Both the position numbers and the translations under genes were made by a program. This document shows, piece by piece, positions 1 to 7,099 of a stretch of DNA of 10,083 bases. Origin of the DNA: an uncultured Eubacteriales bacterium (lineage in GTDB: Bacteria; Bacillota; Clostridia; Oscillospirales; Ruminococcaceae); contig CAUHFD010000092.1 in assembly GCA_959605275.1 (NCBI GenBank), positions 1-10,083 on the forward strand. Reading direction: 5' to 3'. Position 1 is the stretch's first letter, and each line of letters opens with the position of its first letter. Below the pieces are notes generated by a model. It ran no database searches. It was not told the origin of the DNA and was given only the letters and a program-made list of their open reading frames with translations.

Positions 1-726
1 AATGGTATAAACCGTGTTTACCAAAATAATCGGCATCAACATAGGAATCGTAATCATCCAAAAATTCTCCCACGCGGTTGCTCCCTCAATAGCGGATACT
101 TCATACAGTTGACTCGGAATGCTTTGCAAGCCGGCAAGAAAGATGATCATCTGGATTCCGGTCAGCCAAAGTGAGTCAAACATTTGATTGGAAATAGTGG
201 TCGCATAGCCGCTGATAGTCTCTCCCAATCCAAGTTCCGACAAAAAAGTACCGAGGAAATCACTTTTAAAAACCGATCCGGAGGATATCATGTTTCCGGT
301 CAATACGCTTGCAGCCAGATTATCATTTTTGATAATGGTGATCACTATTCCCGAAGCAACGATCACCGGCAGGAAGAAAACCGCACGGATAAAAGTTCTG
401 CCAAAAAAGCGTTGATTCAATAAAATGGCTAAAAACAAACTGGAAATCAAAATGACCGGCAATTTCCAAAGCAGTTGTATCAGGGAAGCCTGCAAATTAC
501 CGATAAAGGTTGCGCTGCCGGTAAAATTTTCGATATAGTTTTTCCAACCAACCCACTCGGTTTGATATCCTGCCGAGCTGATAGTAACGTTTGAAAAAGA
601 AAACTTGATCGATTGAATCAACGGTGCAAGGAAAAAGAAAAGAAAGCCAATGTAAAACAGCAGTACAAAAGCCCTTCCGGTCCATGCGTTTTTAGCGGTC
701 AGCGACATTCGGAATCGTTTTTTCAT
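1..726 (-). CDS. Sugar ABC transporter permease, MalF/UgpA-like (3' end outside window)
   Basis: This is an inner-membrane permease subunit of a carbohydrate ABC importer. The reading frame is open for 242 codons from the ATG at 726-724 to the window edge, so the C-terminus is missing. A basic N-terminus (MKKRFRMSLTAK) leads into a first membrane segment at about residues 19-40. It is followed by the 'EWVGWKNYIENF' region typical of MalF-type first permeases and further segments near 76-104, 113-133 and 185-204. The cytoplasmic EAA loop, which docks on the ATPase, begins at about residue 209 (EVSAIEGATAWENFWMITIP). It departs from the usual EAAxxDG by A-to-V/S and D-to-E changes but keeps the invariant Gly. 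The loop between segments 3 and 4 (about 133-185) is longer than in the permease at 6163-7080. The start lies 2 bp after the upstream stop, with AAGGGGG 7 bp before it, so translation is probably coupled. Because it is MalF-like, a MalG-like partner is expected just beyond the window. Confidence 0.9.
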   Translation of the reverse strand, partial: MKKRFRMSLTAKNAWTGRAFVLLFYIGFLFFFLAPLIQSIKFSFSNVTISSAGYQTEWVGWKNYIENFTGSATFIGNLQASLIQLLWKLPVILISSLFLAILLNQRFFGRTFIRAVFFLPVIVASGIVITIIKNDNLAASVLTGNMISSGSVFKSDFLGTFLSELGLGETISGYATTISNQMFDSLWLTGIQMIIFLAGLQSIPSQLYEVSAIEGATAWENFWMITIPMLMPIILVNTVYTI

Positions 727-728
727 CC

Positions 729-3062
729 TTACGCCCCCTTATAAGCAAAACTTTTCGGTGATATCGAGATATTTTCTGCAATAACAACTTGGTCATTATA
801 ATTGACATAAACCGTTACTCCGTTTTGATAAACCGTTTTTTTCACTCCGGAGGCAATTTCGATATTCGAAACGATCTCGCTGTTGTATATCAACTTTTGC
901 AGCGGCGCATATGCCGTATATTTTTTCACTGCGTCATCAATCCACAATCCATAATCAGAGCTGTACAAATAATCAAATGCTGTTCCGGTCAAATCGGAGG
1001 AATCGGTATAAATACCGTTATACAACAGTTCCATACCGTATTCAACACTCTTCAAATAAACAAAGGTCGGATTGGATGACTGCATAATAGCCGGTGACGT
1101 CATATTGACCTTTCCGTGAAGCACCATCTGATAAAAAGGAACATCATAATCAAAGCTATCAAAGCCGCTTGACTGGACAGGCACCTCAAAAATACGATCT
1201 GCATAAGCAAAAACATAGGCATTCGCATTGGTGAAAGCCGTCTTGATTCCGGCTTTTTGATACGCGGCGAGGACAGTATCATAAATATCCGGCAAGCCGG
1301 CACGGTTAAAGGAAAGCTTATTGGAAAAATTGGAATATGTCAATTGTCCGATGGTGGAAAGCGCAATCGTATCAATATTCATCTTTTGATAGGATTTCAG
1401 ATATGCACCGGAAATCTTGGCAATTTTTTGGGGTGTCAGTAAATAAAACGAGGATGCCCTGGTGTCGATTTCAAAATTAGACGGCAAATAGGAATGCATG
1501 GAAGAAATGACTTGAAACGGTGTTTTGATGCTGTCCCGTGTTTTGGAAACACCGTTTCCGCCTTTGGTATAACGCAGCAGATCTACCTCCGGATAAAACA
1601 TACCGCCTTGATCTATGATTCGTTGTGCAAGCGATGCAAAATCCGACAAGCGACCGATTTTACCGTTTACCTTTGCAACGGAGGGGACTTTTTTATTATC
1701 CACTCCCGCGTTGCTCCAGCCGATATATTTCACACTGACGTTGTTTATGCCTTTCTTTTCCAATTCCTCCAAAATAAGCAAAGCCTGATCCGCAGTCGTC
1801 AAAACCTTACGTTTGGTATACGGGATGCCGAGGAAAGAAGCCTCTGTTTCAACAAAGCCGTAAAGGTTGAGATTCATGGTCGGATTTACCGCGGCACCCG
1901 AGAATTCCTTTTCGGATGTCAGATAATCGCGGTAAGTAGCAGCAATACCCGCGATATCGGCATTTTCTCCCGTCCCCATATAATAGCGAACTTGATAGTT
2001 TTTCAAATTGTAATCAGCCGTAGAGATTTTAGAGGAAGTCTTACCCTTAATAATATTCTCCCGCTGTGCAAAATTCAGGAAATGAACGACACTGCTGATA
2101 CAGTTATAGCCGCAGTCGCTGTTTCCGTTGAAGTAGGCAATGGAAGCGGCGGCATCCCCGCTTGCAATGATACCGGTGAGCGTGTCGTTTTCAACTTTTG
2201 TGGAAAACACCGGGATCAAGATGCGTTCCTCGTGCACTCTGCTTGTTTCTTTGGGAATCGCCAGCTCATCGCAATAGACATATTTATCATATTTATTTAA
2301 AGACTTTATTCCGTTATTGAAATTGACAATCGCGCCGGAGCCGTCAGGAACAAACAGCCAGCCTTGATCCTGCGAATTGCCTGCACCGAAAGAAGGCAAA
2401 ACATTGATTCCCATTAAAATACAGTCATCGCTGATCTTCATTTGATCCCGAACGACAGTAACCGCAAGGGAATCATTCTCCAGCGTATATTCTACCGGAA
2501 GGACAACGCCGACATCCTCAAAACGATAGATGACTCGAATCCCGTTGCTCAGCTTTTCCACCGAAATGCCGTCCTCTGCCATAACACAAGAGGTATAACT
2601 GTCAGCATGCTGTGCGCCGGTGATTTCATACTGACCGTCTGCAAAAACATAGTTCAAAACGATTTGCGAAAAAATTTCCGAACGTTTCGCACCGGTCGTT
2701 ATCTCATCGGTAAGCATATCATTCGGTACGCTGTACCAGATTTTTCCGCTGGTCTTATTTTTCAAAGCAAAATAGCCGTTTTTGAAATCAGCATATAATA
2801 CCGCATTCGCTGTCTCAGCCGCTTTTTGATAATAAGCCAGATCATATTCGGCGGTATCTGCGGTAACCCCCGACTGAACCGGAAGTTCTCCCCCGCTCAC
2901 TTTACCGACATCGATGCTTTCCGGCTGCTCATCGGCATCTTCAGCCCAATTTTCGCCCCGGAAAGATCCGTCATTGACAGCAAACGGAACAGAAACTGTA
3001 AAAGCAGTCATTGCAAAGATCAGAACGGCACTTATGATGATTTTTTTGATATTTGCAGCCAT
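729..3062 (-). CDS. Exported DUF5696-family protein, possible glycoside-hydrolase-like fold
   Basis: The predicted protein has 777 residues. A Sec signal peptide covers about residues 1-28 (NIKK, then a hydrophobic stretch IIISAVLIFAMTAFTVSVPFA). There is no lipobox cysteine and no later membrane segment, so it is probably secreted or loosely wall-associated. Residues of about 70-385 are beta-rich, with patterns such as YFALKNKTSGKIWYS and GWLFVPDGSGAIVNFNN. Residues of about 395-690 alternate hydrophobic strands with helices (LLILEELEKKGINNVSVKYI; GMFYPEVDLLRYTKGG; MNIDTIALSTIGQLTY; AGIKTAFTNANAYVFAY), which looks like a TIM barrel. A short beta tail closes the protein. I recognise the overall pattern as DUF5696, often found beside carbohydrate ABC genes. 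Hydrolase activity is inference, and E492/D494 are only candidate catalytic acids. The start at 3062 is preferred because GAGGTG lies 8 bp upstream; an in-frame ATG at 3089 has no convincing RBS. Confidence 0.85.
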   Translation of the reverse strand: MAANIKKIIISAVLIFAMTAFTVSVPFAVNDGSFRGENWAEDADEQPESIDVGKVSGGELPVQSGVTADTAEYDLAYYQKAAETANAVLYADFKNGYFALKNKTSGKIWYSVPNDMLTDEITTGAKRSEIFSQIVLNYVFADGQYEITGAQHADSYTSCVMAEDGISVEKLSNGIRVIYRFEDVGVVLPVEYTLENDSLAVTVVRDQMKISDDCILMGINVLPSFGAGNSQDQGWLFVPDGSGAIVNFNNGIKSLNKYDKYVYCDELAIPKETSRVHEERILIPVFSTKVENDTLTGIIASGDAAASIAYFNGNSDCGYNCISSVVHFLNFAQRENIIKGKTSSKISTADYNLKNYQVRYYMGTGENADIAGIAATYRDYLTSEKEFSGAAVNPTMNLNLYGFVETEASFLGIPYTKRKVLTTADQALLILEELEKKGINNVSVKYIGWSNAGVDNKKVPSVAKVNGKIGRLSDFASLAQRIIDQGGMFYPEVDLLRYTKGGNGVSKTRDSIKTPFQVISSMHSYLPSNFEIDTRASSFYLLTPQKIAKISGAYLKSYQKMNIDTIALSTIGQLTYSNFSNKLSFNRAGLPDIYDTVLAAYQKAGIKTAFTNANAYVFAYADRIFEVPVQSSGFDSFDYDVPFYQMVLHGKVNMTSPAIMQSSNPTFVYLKSVEYGMELLYNGIYTDSSDLTGTAFDYLYSSDYGLWIDDAVKKYTAYAPLQKLIYNSEIVSNIEIASGVKKTVYQNGVTVYVNYNDQVVIAENISISPKSFAYKGA
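734..740 (-). promoter_or_regulatory. Ribosome binding site of the last permease gene
   Basis: AAGGGGG lies 7 bases before the ATG at 726-724, inside the last codons of the preceding gene. The preceding stop (TAA, 731-729) is separated from the ATG by only two bases. Ribosomes finishing the upstream gene can therefore reinitiate here. Confidence 0.7.
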
Positions 3063-3070
3063 ATATGAAG

Positions 3071-3076
3071 CACCTC
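3071..3076 (-). promoter_or_regulatory. Ribosome binding site that fixes the DUF5696 start
   Basis: GAGGTG on the minus strand sits 8 bases before the ATG at 3062-3060. The alternative ATG at 3089-3087, nine codons upstream, has only AT-rich sequence before it. This supports a 777-residue rather than a 786-residue product. Confidence 0.75.
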
Positions 3077-3095
3077 GTTTTTGAATCATATCGCT

Positions 3096-5219
3096 TTATT
3101 TCAACATTGCTTCCTGAATCACCGATAGTACAAAACTATAGGTCTGTTGCATCAATGTGAAAAACAAAACAATCAGGAATAAAATAACTGCCATTCCGAA
3201 TATTGTTGCTGCCATAAACAACAAGGTCTTGGAGAAAGAATATTGATGAATGGTCATTAAGCCCAGCAGAAGTATGATCAACGACCAAATCATCCCCAAT
3301 GCCCCAATAACAGTAATAAATGCACCTTCATTTTCCAATAGAATATTGGAAAGAACAACACAGATAAATTTGCTGACAATGAAGGGAAGCATAGCGTAAG
3401 CCGTGACCGAGATGATTTCTTTTAATCTGCCTTTCCCGTCAAACAAGGTACACACTGCCCAGTTGGCAATCACAAACAGGATAAATATACCGACTGTTTG
3501 CAAAATAACCATGAAGGTATTATAATCGCCGGCTTGATTCTTATTGAAAATAAAACCTGTACAAAAATATTCAAATGTCGTAACGGCAAGCAGCAAAAAT
3601 ACAAATATGCCGGACAAGCCCATAGACGAAAATTTTCGGAATTTTAATTGTTCAAATCCGTCAATCGGATGGAAAACAGTATAGAATGGAAGCAATCTTT
3701 TACATTCCATTTTGCTGAAGGATTGCCCTTCCGGCGTTTCAGTGTATTTGAAGTAGTAATGTGCCAAAAGAACAACAACCGCCACCACAGACAGCAGAGC
3801 AAGAATGACCAACGGCCAGAATTTTTGCATCATTTCGCTTCTGTACTCGCTGAAAGCATTCGAATAATCACTGACATCGTTTGCCAGCTTGAAATATTGC
3901 ATGGATTTCTGATAATCGCCCATTGCGTCATACACAAGACCCAGGCTTTCATAAGCGTATATGCTGTTTGTGTTCCGTTTCAGGATCTGATTCCACTTAT
4001 CCAAAGCATTGTCCACATCGTAAGCATTCAGACCGAGGATGGCCTCCCGATAAAGCAAGCCGTAATCATTCGGAGTAAATTCATAAATGCAGTTTTTGAT
4101 CGAATCGGCAACATACACGCAATTGCCGATCGACTCGATTGCCGAAGGATTGGCAAAGGAGCCTAATTGGTCACCGTAGGTTCCGAAAACGGATATCAAC
4201 TGTCCGTGAGTGGTATATTGAAACACCTTTCCGCCAGTTTTATCCAACAAGTTGATAAAACCTTCCGAATCAACGTCAACGTCGGTAAATTGCGTGATGG
4301 CGCCTTTCTGCTCATCGCTTCCCGCAAGCGCTGAGCCTACCTCCAGATCTCCGAAAACCATTTCTTCGGAGATGGTCTCAGAGCTTTGAAAATTCAAACG
4401 CCTCACTGCGCCTTTAATGTCTTCAGCCGTATCGGTTACGGTATATATGAAGCCGGCTTGATCCATATCAAAATTGGAAAAACTGGCGGGAACCTTTGAA
4501 ATCAAACTTTTCTTGCCTTCTTTAGAAAGAAAGGATTTAAAAAAATTGGAAATGGATTCACCGATCGACAGAGACACCTCATTGCTGCCGTAAAAACGAA
4601 CAAACTCTCCTTTTTGATTATAAACAAAGGCTCCTAAATTGATGCTTGGCGCCAAAACCATAAGCTGGTCATTGTTATCGACCAATACCTTTGTAACCGC
4701 AAAAGGCATATCAGTATTCTCCAGCACTTCATCCGGTCGTTCAAGCATTTTGATCATCTTGCCTGCGCTGTCAAAAATAAGCACCCGTGTATTTTGGGTA
4801 TCGGCAACATAGATATTTCCTTGTTTGTCAACCGTAACTCCCATTGCATCGATAAAAGAAACTTCGTTGCCATCCGGATCGCAAAAAGTATCAAAGACCT
4901 TTTTGACTTTAAATGTTGTATCCGTTATGATGATCCGGCTGTTACCGGCATCCAAAATATATACATTGTCGGCATGATCATAAAATATATCGGTTGGGGT
5001 ATCCAAACCGTCGGGCAACGCCATATCGGCGCCGGTAATTCGTCTGCTGAGCTCATAACCGACAGGAGCTGCTGTTGAATTGCCGTTTGAATCATATTCA
5101 TATCCTTTATAGGGTGCATAATTGACCTCTGCCGCCGAAGCACGGAGCCCAAATAACATCGGACCGGAAAGGAGGATACAAACCAGCAAGCATCCGAGCT
5201 TTTTCAATTTCAATTCCAT
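3096..5219 (-). CDS. Signal peptide-NHL beta-propeller-TPR-Yip1-like membrane protein
   Basis: The predicted protein has 707 residues. Residues 1-30 form a signal peptide ending ASAA before EVNY. Residues of about 65-385 carry NHL-type propeller repeats with the recurring 'GNIYVADTQNTRVLIFD' pattern: DNVYILDAGNSRIIITD at 84-100, GNIYVADTQNTRVLIFD at 134-150, and further degenerate blades near 178-210, 248-276, 312-345 and 360-383. Residues of about 388-462 resemble TPR helices (ALDKWNQILKRNTNSIYAYE; LGLVYDAMGDYQKSMQYFK). A membrane helix follows at 468-490. After a cytoplasmic stretch (KMECKRLLPFYTVFHPIDGF), five more hydrophobic segments at about 534-556, 568-592, 602-627, 634-657 and 665-690 match the Yip1 family pattern. 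The topology predicted is propeller and TPR outside, Yip1-like part in the membrane. Its position between permease genes suggests a transporter-associated sensor or scaffold (inference). The frame runs upstream to 5489, but ATG 5219 has GAGAGG 7 bp ahead and begins the signal peptide. Confidence 0.88.
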   Translation of the reverse strand: MELKLKKLGCLLVCILLSGPMLFGLRASAAEVNYAPYKGYEYDSNGNSTAAPVGYELSRRITGADMALPDGLDTPTDIFYDHADNVYILDAGNSRIIITDTTFKVKKVFDTFCDPDGNEVSFIDAMGVTVDKQGNIYVADTQNTRVLIFDSAGKMIKMLERPDEVLENTDMPFAVTKVLVDNNDQLMVLAPSINLGAFVYNQKGEFVRFYGSNEVSLSIGESISNFFKSFLSKEGKKSLISKVPASFSNFDMDQAGFIYTVTDTAEDIKGAVRRLNFQSSETISEEMVFGDLEVGSALAGSDEQKGAITQFTDVDVDSEGFINLLDKTGGKVFQYTTHGQLISVFGTYGDQLGSFANPSAIESIGNCVYVADSIKNCIYEFTPNDYGLLYREAILGLNAYDVDNALDKWNQILKRNTNSIYAYESLGLVYDAMGDYQKSMQYFKLANDVSDYSNAFSEYRSEMMQKFWPLVILALLSVVAVVVLLAHYYFKYTETPEGQSFSKMECKRLLPFYTVFHPIDGFEQLKFRKFSSMGLSGIFVFLLLAVTTFEYFCTGFIFNKNQAGDYNTFMVILQTVGIFILFVIANWAVCTLFDGKGRLKEIISVTAYAMLPFIVSKFICVVLSNILLENEGAFITVIGALGMIWSLIILLLGLMTIHQYSFSKTLLFMAATIFGMAVILFLIVLFFTLMQQTYSFVLSVIQEAMLK

Positions 5220-5226
5220 CACCACG

Positions 5227-5232
5227 CCTCTC
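5227..5232 (-). promoter_or_regulatory. Ribosome binding site of the NHL/TPR/Yip1 gene
   Basis: GAGAGG on the minus strand is 7 bases before the ATG at 5219-5217. Two GTG codons directly precede that ATG in frame but would sit too close to this site. The site lies in the 29-bp gap after the permease stop at 5249-5251. Confidence 0.65.
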
Positions 5233-5248
5233 GGTACTAAATTATCAG

Positions 5249-6145
5249 CTATTTCAAACCGGAATGAGCCATTGTTTGCATTACGGAGCTTTGAGAATAC
5301 AGGAAAATTAAAATCGGCGGGATCATCATGATAACACTGACCGCCGAGCCTGCACCGGCACGAGTGATACCACCCGACGCAATCGTGGAAAGTACGCTCG
5401 GAAGCAATTTCAGATTTTCGCTGTAAATATAAGTTTGAGGATTGCTGTTCCAAAGTGCCTGAAAGGTAAAAATAATGACAGTCAGCCACGCTGGCTTTGC
5501 AGACGGCATGACGATGCGAAAGAAAACAGAATATTCACTTGCGCCGTCAATACGCGCAGCCTCTAATGTAGCATCCGGTATTGATGCCGTTAAGAATTGT
5601 TGCATCAAAAAAACACCCATCGTTCCTGCCATGACCGGTAAAATAACAGCCCAATAAGTATTGATCGTTCCAAGCCCGGCAAGGATAATATATCGCGGGA
5701 GCGTAATCGCATCTCCCTGAAACAGCAAAGCAAACACGACCAGTATGGATATTAAAGCTTTGCCCGGAAACCTTGCCTTTGCCAAAGGATATGCCGCCAT
5801 CGAAGCAACAATCGCATAGATCACCGTTCCGCCGACAGAGACAAAAACGCTGTTAAAGATATATCTGGAAAAAGGAACCCATAAATTTCCCGCCAATTCA
5901 AAAACCATTTTAAAGTTTTCGAATGTCGGATTTTTTACAAAAAAGCGCGGAGGGAATGCATAATATTCCTCGATCGGCTTAAAAGCCTGTATAATGGAAT
6001 AAAACACCGGAAGAATCATAAAAATACCGATGCACAGCAAAAAGAGAAAAACTCCGACATTTCCCGCTCTGGTGCGTGAAAGCATGGGTTTCTTGTTTTC
6101 CTTCAGCCTCATTTTAATCTTCCGCATAATTCCTGTTGATGCCAA
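5249..6145 (-). CDS. Carbohydrate ABC transporter permease, MalG-like
   Basis: This is the second membrane subunit of a sugar ABC importer, 298 residues if translation begins at TTG 6145. The arrangement is typical of MalG-type permeases: a basic N-terminus, a first helix at about 28-52, the 'FPPRFFVKNPTFENFKMVF' outer region, and further helices near 97-122, 130-145, 160-184, 218-235 and 266-284. The EAA loop at residues 195-214 (EAARIDGASEYSVFFRIVMP) is canonical and contacts the ATPase. It lies 17 bp downstream of the MalF-like permease gene, so the two probably form the heterodimeric channel. The frame could also begin at GTG 6154, but that codon is itself part of a GAGGTGA Shine-Dalgarno sequence, which is ideally spaced for TTG 6145. 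ATG 6127 is a less likely third choice. The substrate is unknown; the partner is presumed to be the large binding protein upstream. Confidence 0.93.
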   Translation of the reverse strand: MASTGIMRKIKMRLKENKKPMLSRTRAGNVGVFLFLLCIGIFMILPVFYSIIQAFKPIEEYYAFPPRFFVKNPTFENFKMVFELAGNLWVPFSRYIFNSVFVSVGGTVIYAIVASMAAYPLAKARFPGKALISILVVFALLFQGDAITLPRYIILAGLGTINTYWAVILPVMAGTMGVFLMQQFLTASIPDATLEAARIDGASEYSVFFRIVMPSAKPAWLTVIIFTFQALWNSNPQTYIYSENLKLLPSVLSTIASGGITRAGAGSAVSVIMMIPPILIFLYSQSSVMQTMAHSGLK

Positions 6146-6150
6146 GCTAT

Positions 6151-6157
6151 TCACCTC
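6151..6157 (-). promoter_or_regulatory. Ribosome binding site deciding a TTG start
   Basis: GAGGTGA is a near-full anti-16S match. It lies 5 bases before TTG 6145-6143, in frame with the MalG-like permease. The GTG at 6154-6152 overlaps this motif, so it is unlikely to be the start codon even though it gives a slightly longer frame. Confidence 0.65.
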
Positions 6158-6162
6158 AAATT

Positions 6163-7080
6163 CTAAGCTGTAAATCGTTTCAGAGCCTTTTTCACGATAT
6201 AATTCGTTACGACCATCATGACAAACAGTACAACCGCAATCGTTGAAGCATATCCCATCTCAAAGCGGATATTACCGTGATCCTGCATATGTAAAACAAT
6301 GGTATCGGTAGAATAATTTGTACTGGGATATCCGGTCAGCGCTTTGTTAATCGCACCCACACCAAACGCACCCGCAATGGCGTTGACCGCACCGAATAAA
6401 AGCTGCGGTCCCATTTGCGGAAAAGTGACATAGTACAATTCCTGCCAGCGATTACGCAGACCATCAATTGCCGCCGCTTCATAATAAGTGCTATCCAGCG
6501 ACTGCAAGCCCGCGCGAAAAGAAAGAAAGCCAACGCCGAAGCTGTTCCAGATAGTGACGATCATGACAACCATCATATTGTAATTCGTATCCGAAAGCCA
6601 TGCGATCGGGTCATTGATCAGACCGAGATTGGACAGCAAGGTGTTCAGCAAGCCGCCACTGTCTGCCGAAAAAATGAAAGTCCAGAGGAAAAAGGCGTTT
6701 CCGCACAGAGCAGGTGCATACATAATAAATGTCAAAAAGGTCCTCATCTTTCGTCCGAACTCGTTAATAAACCATGCAATCACAAAGCTTAAAATATAAC
6801 CGGTAGGGCCTGTAACAATTGCAATCAGCAGCGTGTTTTTGATGTCGATCTTGAAAATGTCATCCTGGAAAAACAACCTTAAATAATTTCCGATCCCATT
6901 CCATTTCGGCATCTGAACCATATTAAAATCAGTAAAACTTAAAAATATAGAGCCAAGAATCGGCAATACCGTTAAGGTGATAAAGGCAATCAGGAACGGA
7001 GCAAGAAGAACATAATACGGAACATAGCTACCGATCTTTTTTCGCTTTTTAGGTTTTGGGGCATTCACATTATTTCCCAT
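6163..7080 (-). CDS. Sugar ABC transporter permease, MalF-like
   Basis: This is the first membrane subunit of a carbohydrate ABC importer, 305 residues, a usual length for Gram-positive MalF-type permeases. A lysine-rich cytoplasmic tail (KPKKRKK, residues 9-15) leads into helix 1 (about 19-48). The signature 'WNGIGNYLRLFF' follows at 60-71. Further helices lie near 82-106, 113-137, 169-187, 224-242 and 278-296. The canonical EAA loop starts at residue 201 (EAAAIDGLRNRWQELYYVTF, then P). The start ATG 7080 has GGAGGGAG 8 bases upstream. An in-frame extension to 7143 would overlap the end of the binding-protein gene and is not favoured. The gene sits 19 bp after the binding-protein stop and 17 bp before the MalG-like gene, the classic binding protein-permease-permease order. 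No ATPase gene follows, so a shared MsmX/MsmK-type ATPase encoded elsewhere is expected. Confidence 0.95.
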   Translation of the reverse strand: MGNNVNAPKPKKRKKIGSYVPYYVLLAPFLIAFITLTVLPILGSIFLSFTDFNMVQMPKWNGIGNYLRLFFQDDIFKIDIKNTLLIAIVTGPTGYILSFVIAWFINEFGRKMRTFLTFIMYAPALCGNAFFLWTFIFSADSGGLLNTLLSNLGLINDPIAWLSDTNYNMMVVMIVTIWNSFGVGFLSFRAGLQSLDSTYYEAAAIDGLRNRWQELYYVTFPQMGPQLLFGAVNAIAGAFGVGAINKALTGYPSTNYSTDTIVLHMQDHGNIRFEMGYASTIAVVLFVMMVVTNYIVKKALKRFTA

Positions 7081-7088
7081 ACGGTTTT

Positions 7089-7096
7089 CTCCCTCC
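7089..7096 (-). promoter_or_regulatory. Ribosome binding site of the MalF-like permease
   Basis: GGAGGGAG on the minus strand lies 8 bases before ATG 7080-7078, in the 19-bp gap after the binding-protein stop (TGA, 7102-7100). It supports the 305-residue product over in-frame starts inside the upstream gene. Confidence 0.7.
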
Positions 7097-7099
7097 GCA

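Noticed and set aside
1494..2300. A 268-codon open frame on the plus strand.
   Set aside because: It lies wholly antisense to the DUF5696 gene, has no recognisable domain, and has cysteine/histidine/arginine-rich content typical of a shadow frame.
3648..4166. A 172-codon open frame on the plus strand.
   Set aside because: It is antisense to the TPR/Yip1 coding region. No RBS or family resemblance was seen.
5220..5248. Intergenic terminator or RNA element between operon genes.
   Set aside because: All gaps (2, 33, 29, 17 and 19 bp) are too short, and none shows a GC-rich stem followed by a T-run in the direction of transcription.
5220..5489. In-frame extension of the NHL/TPR/Yip1 gene upstream to 5489 (90 extra residues).
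   Set aside because: It would overlap the end of the MalG-like permease gene by about 240 bp, would place residues before an obvious signal peptide, and has composition unlike a protein N-terminus. ATG 5219 has a good RBS.
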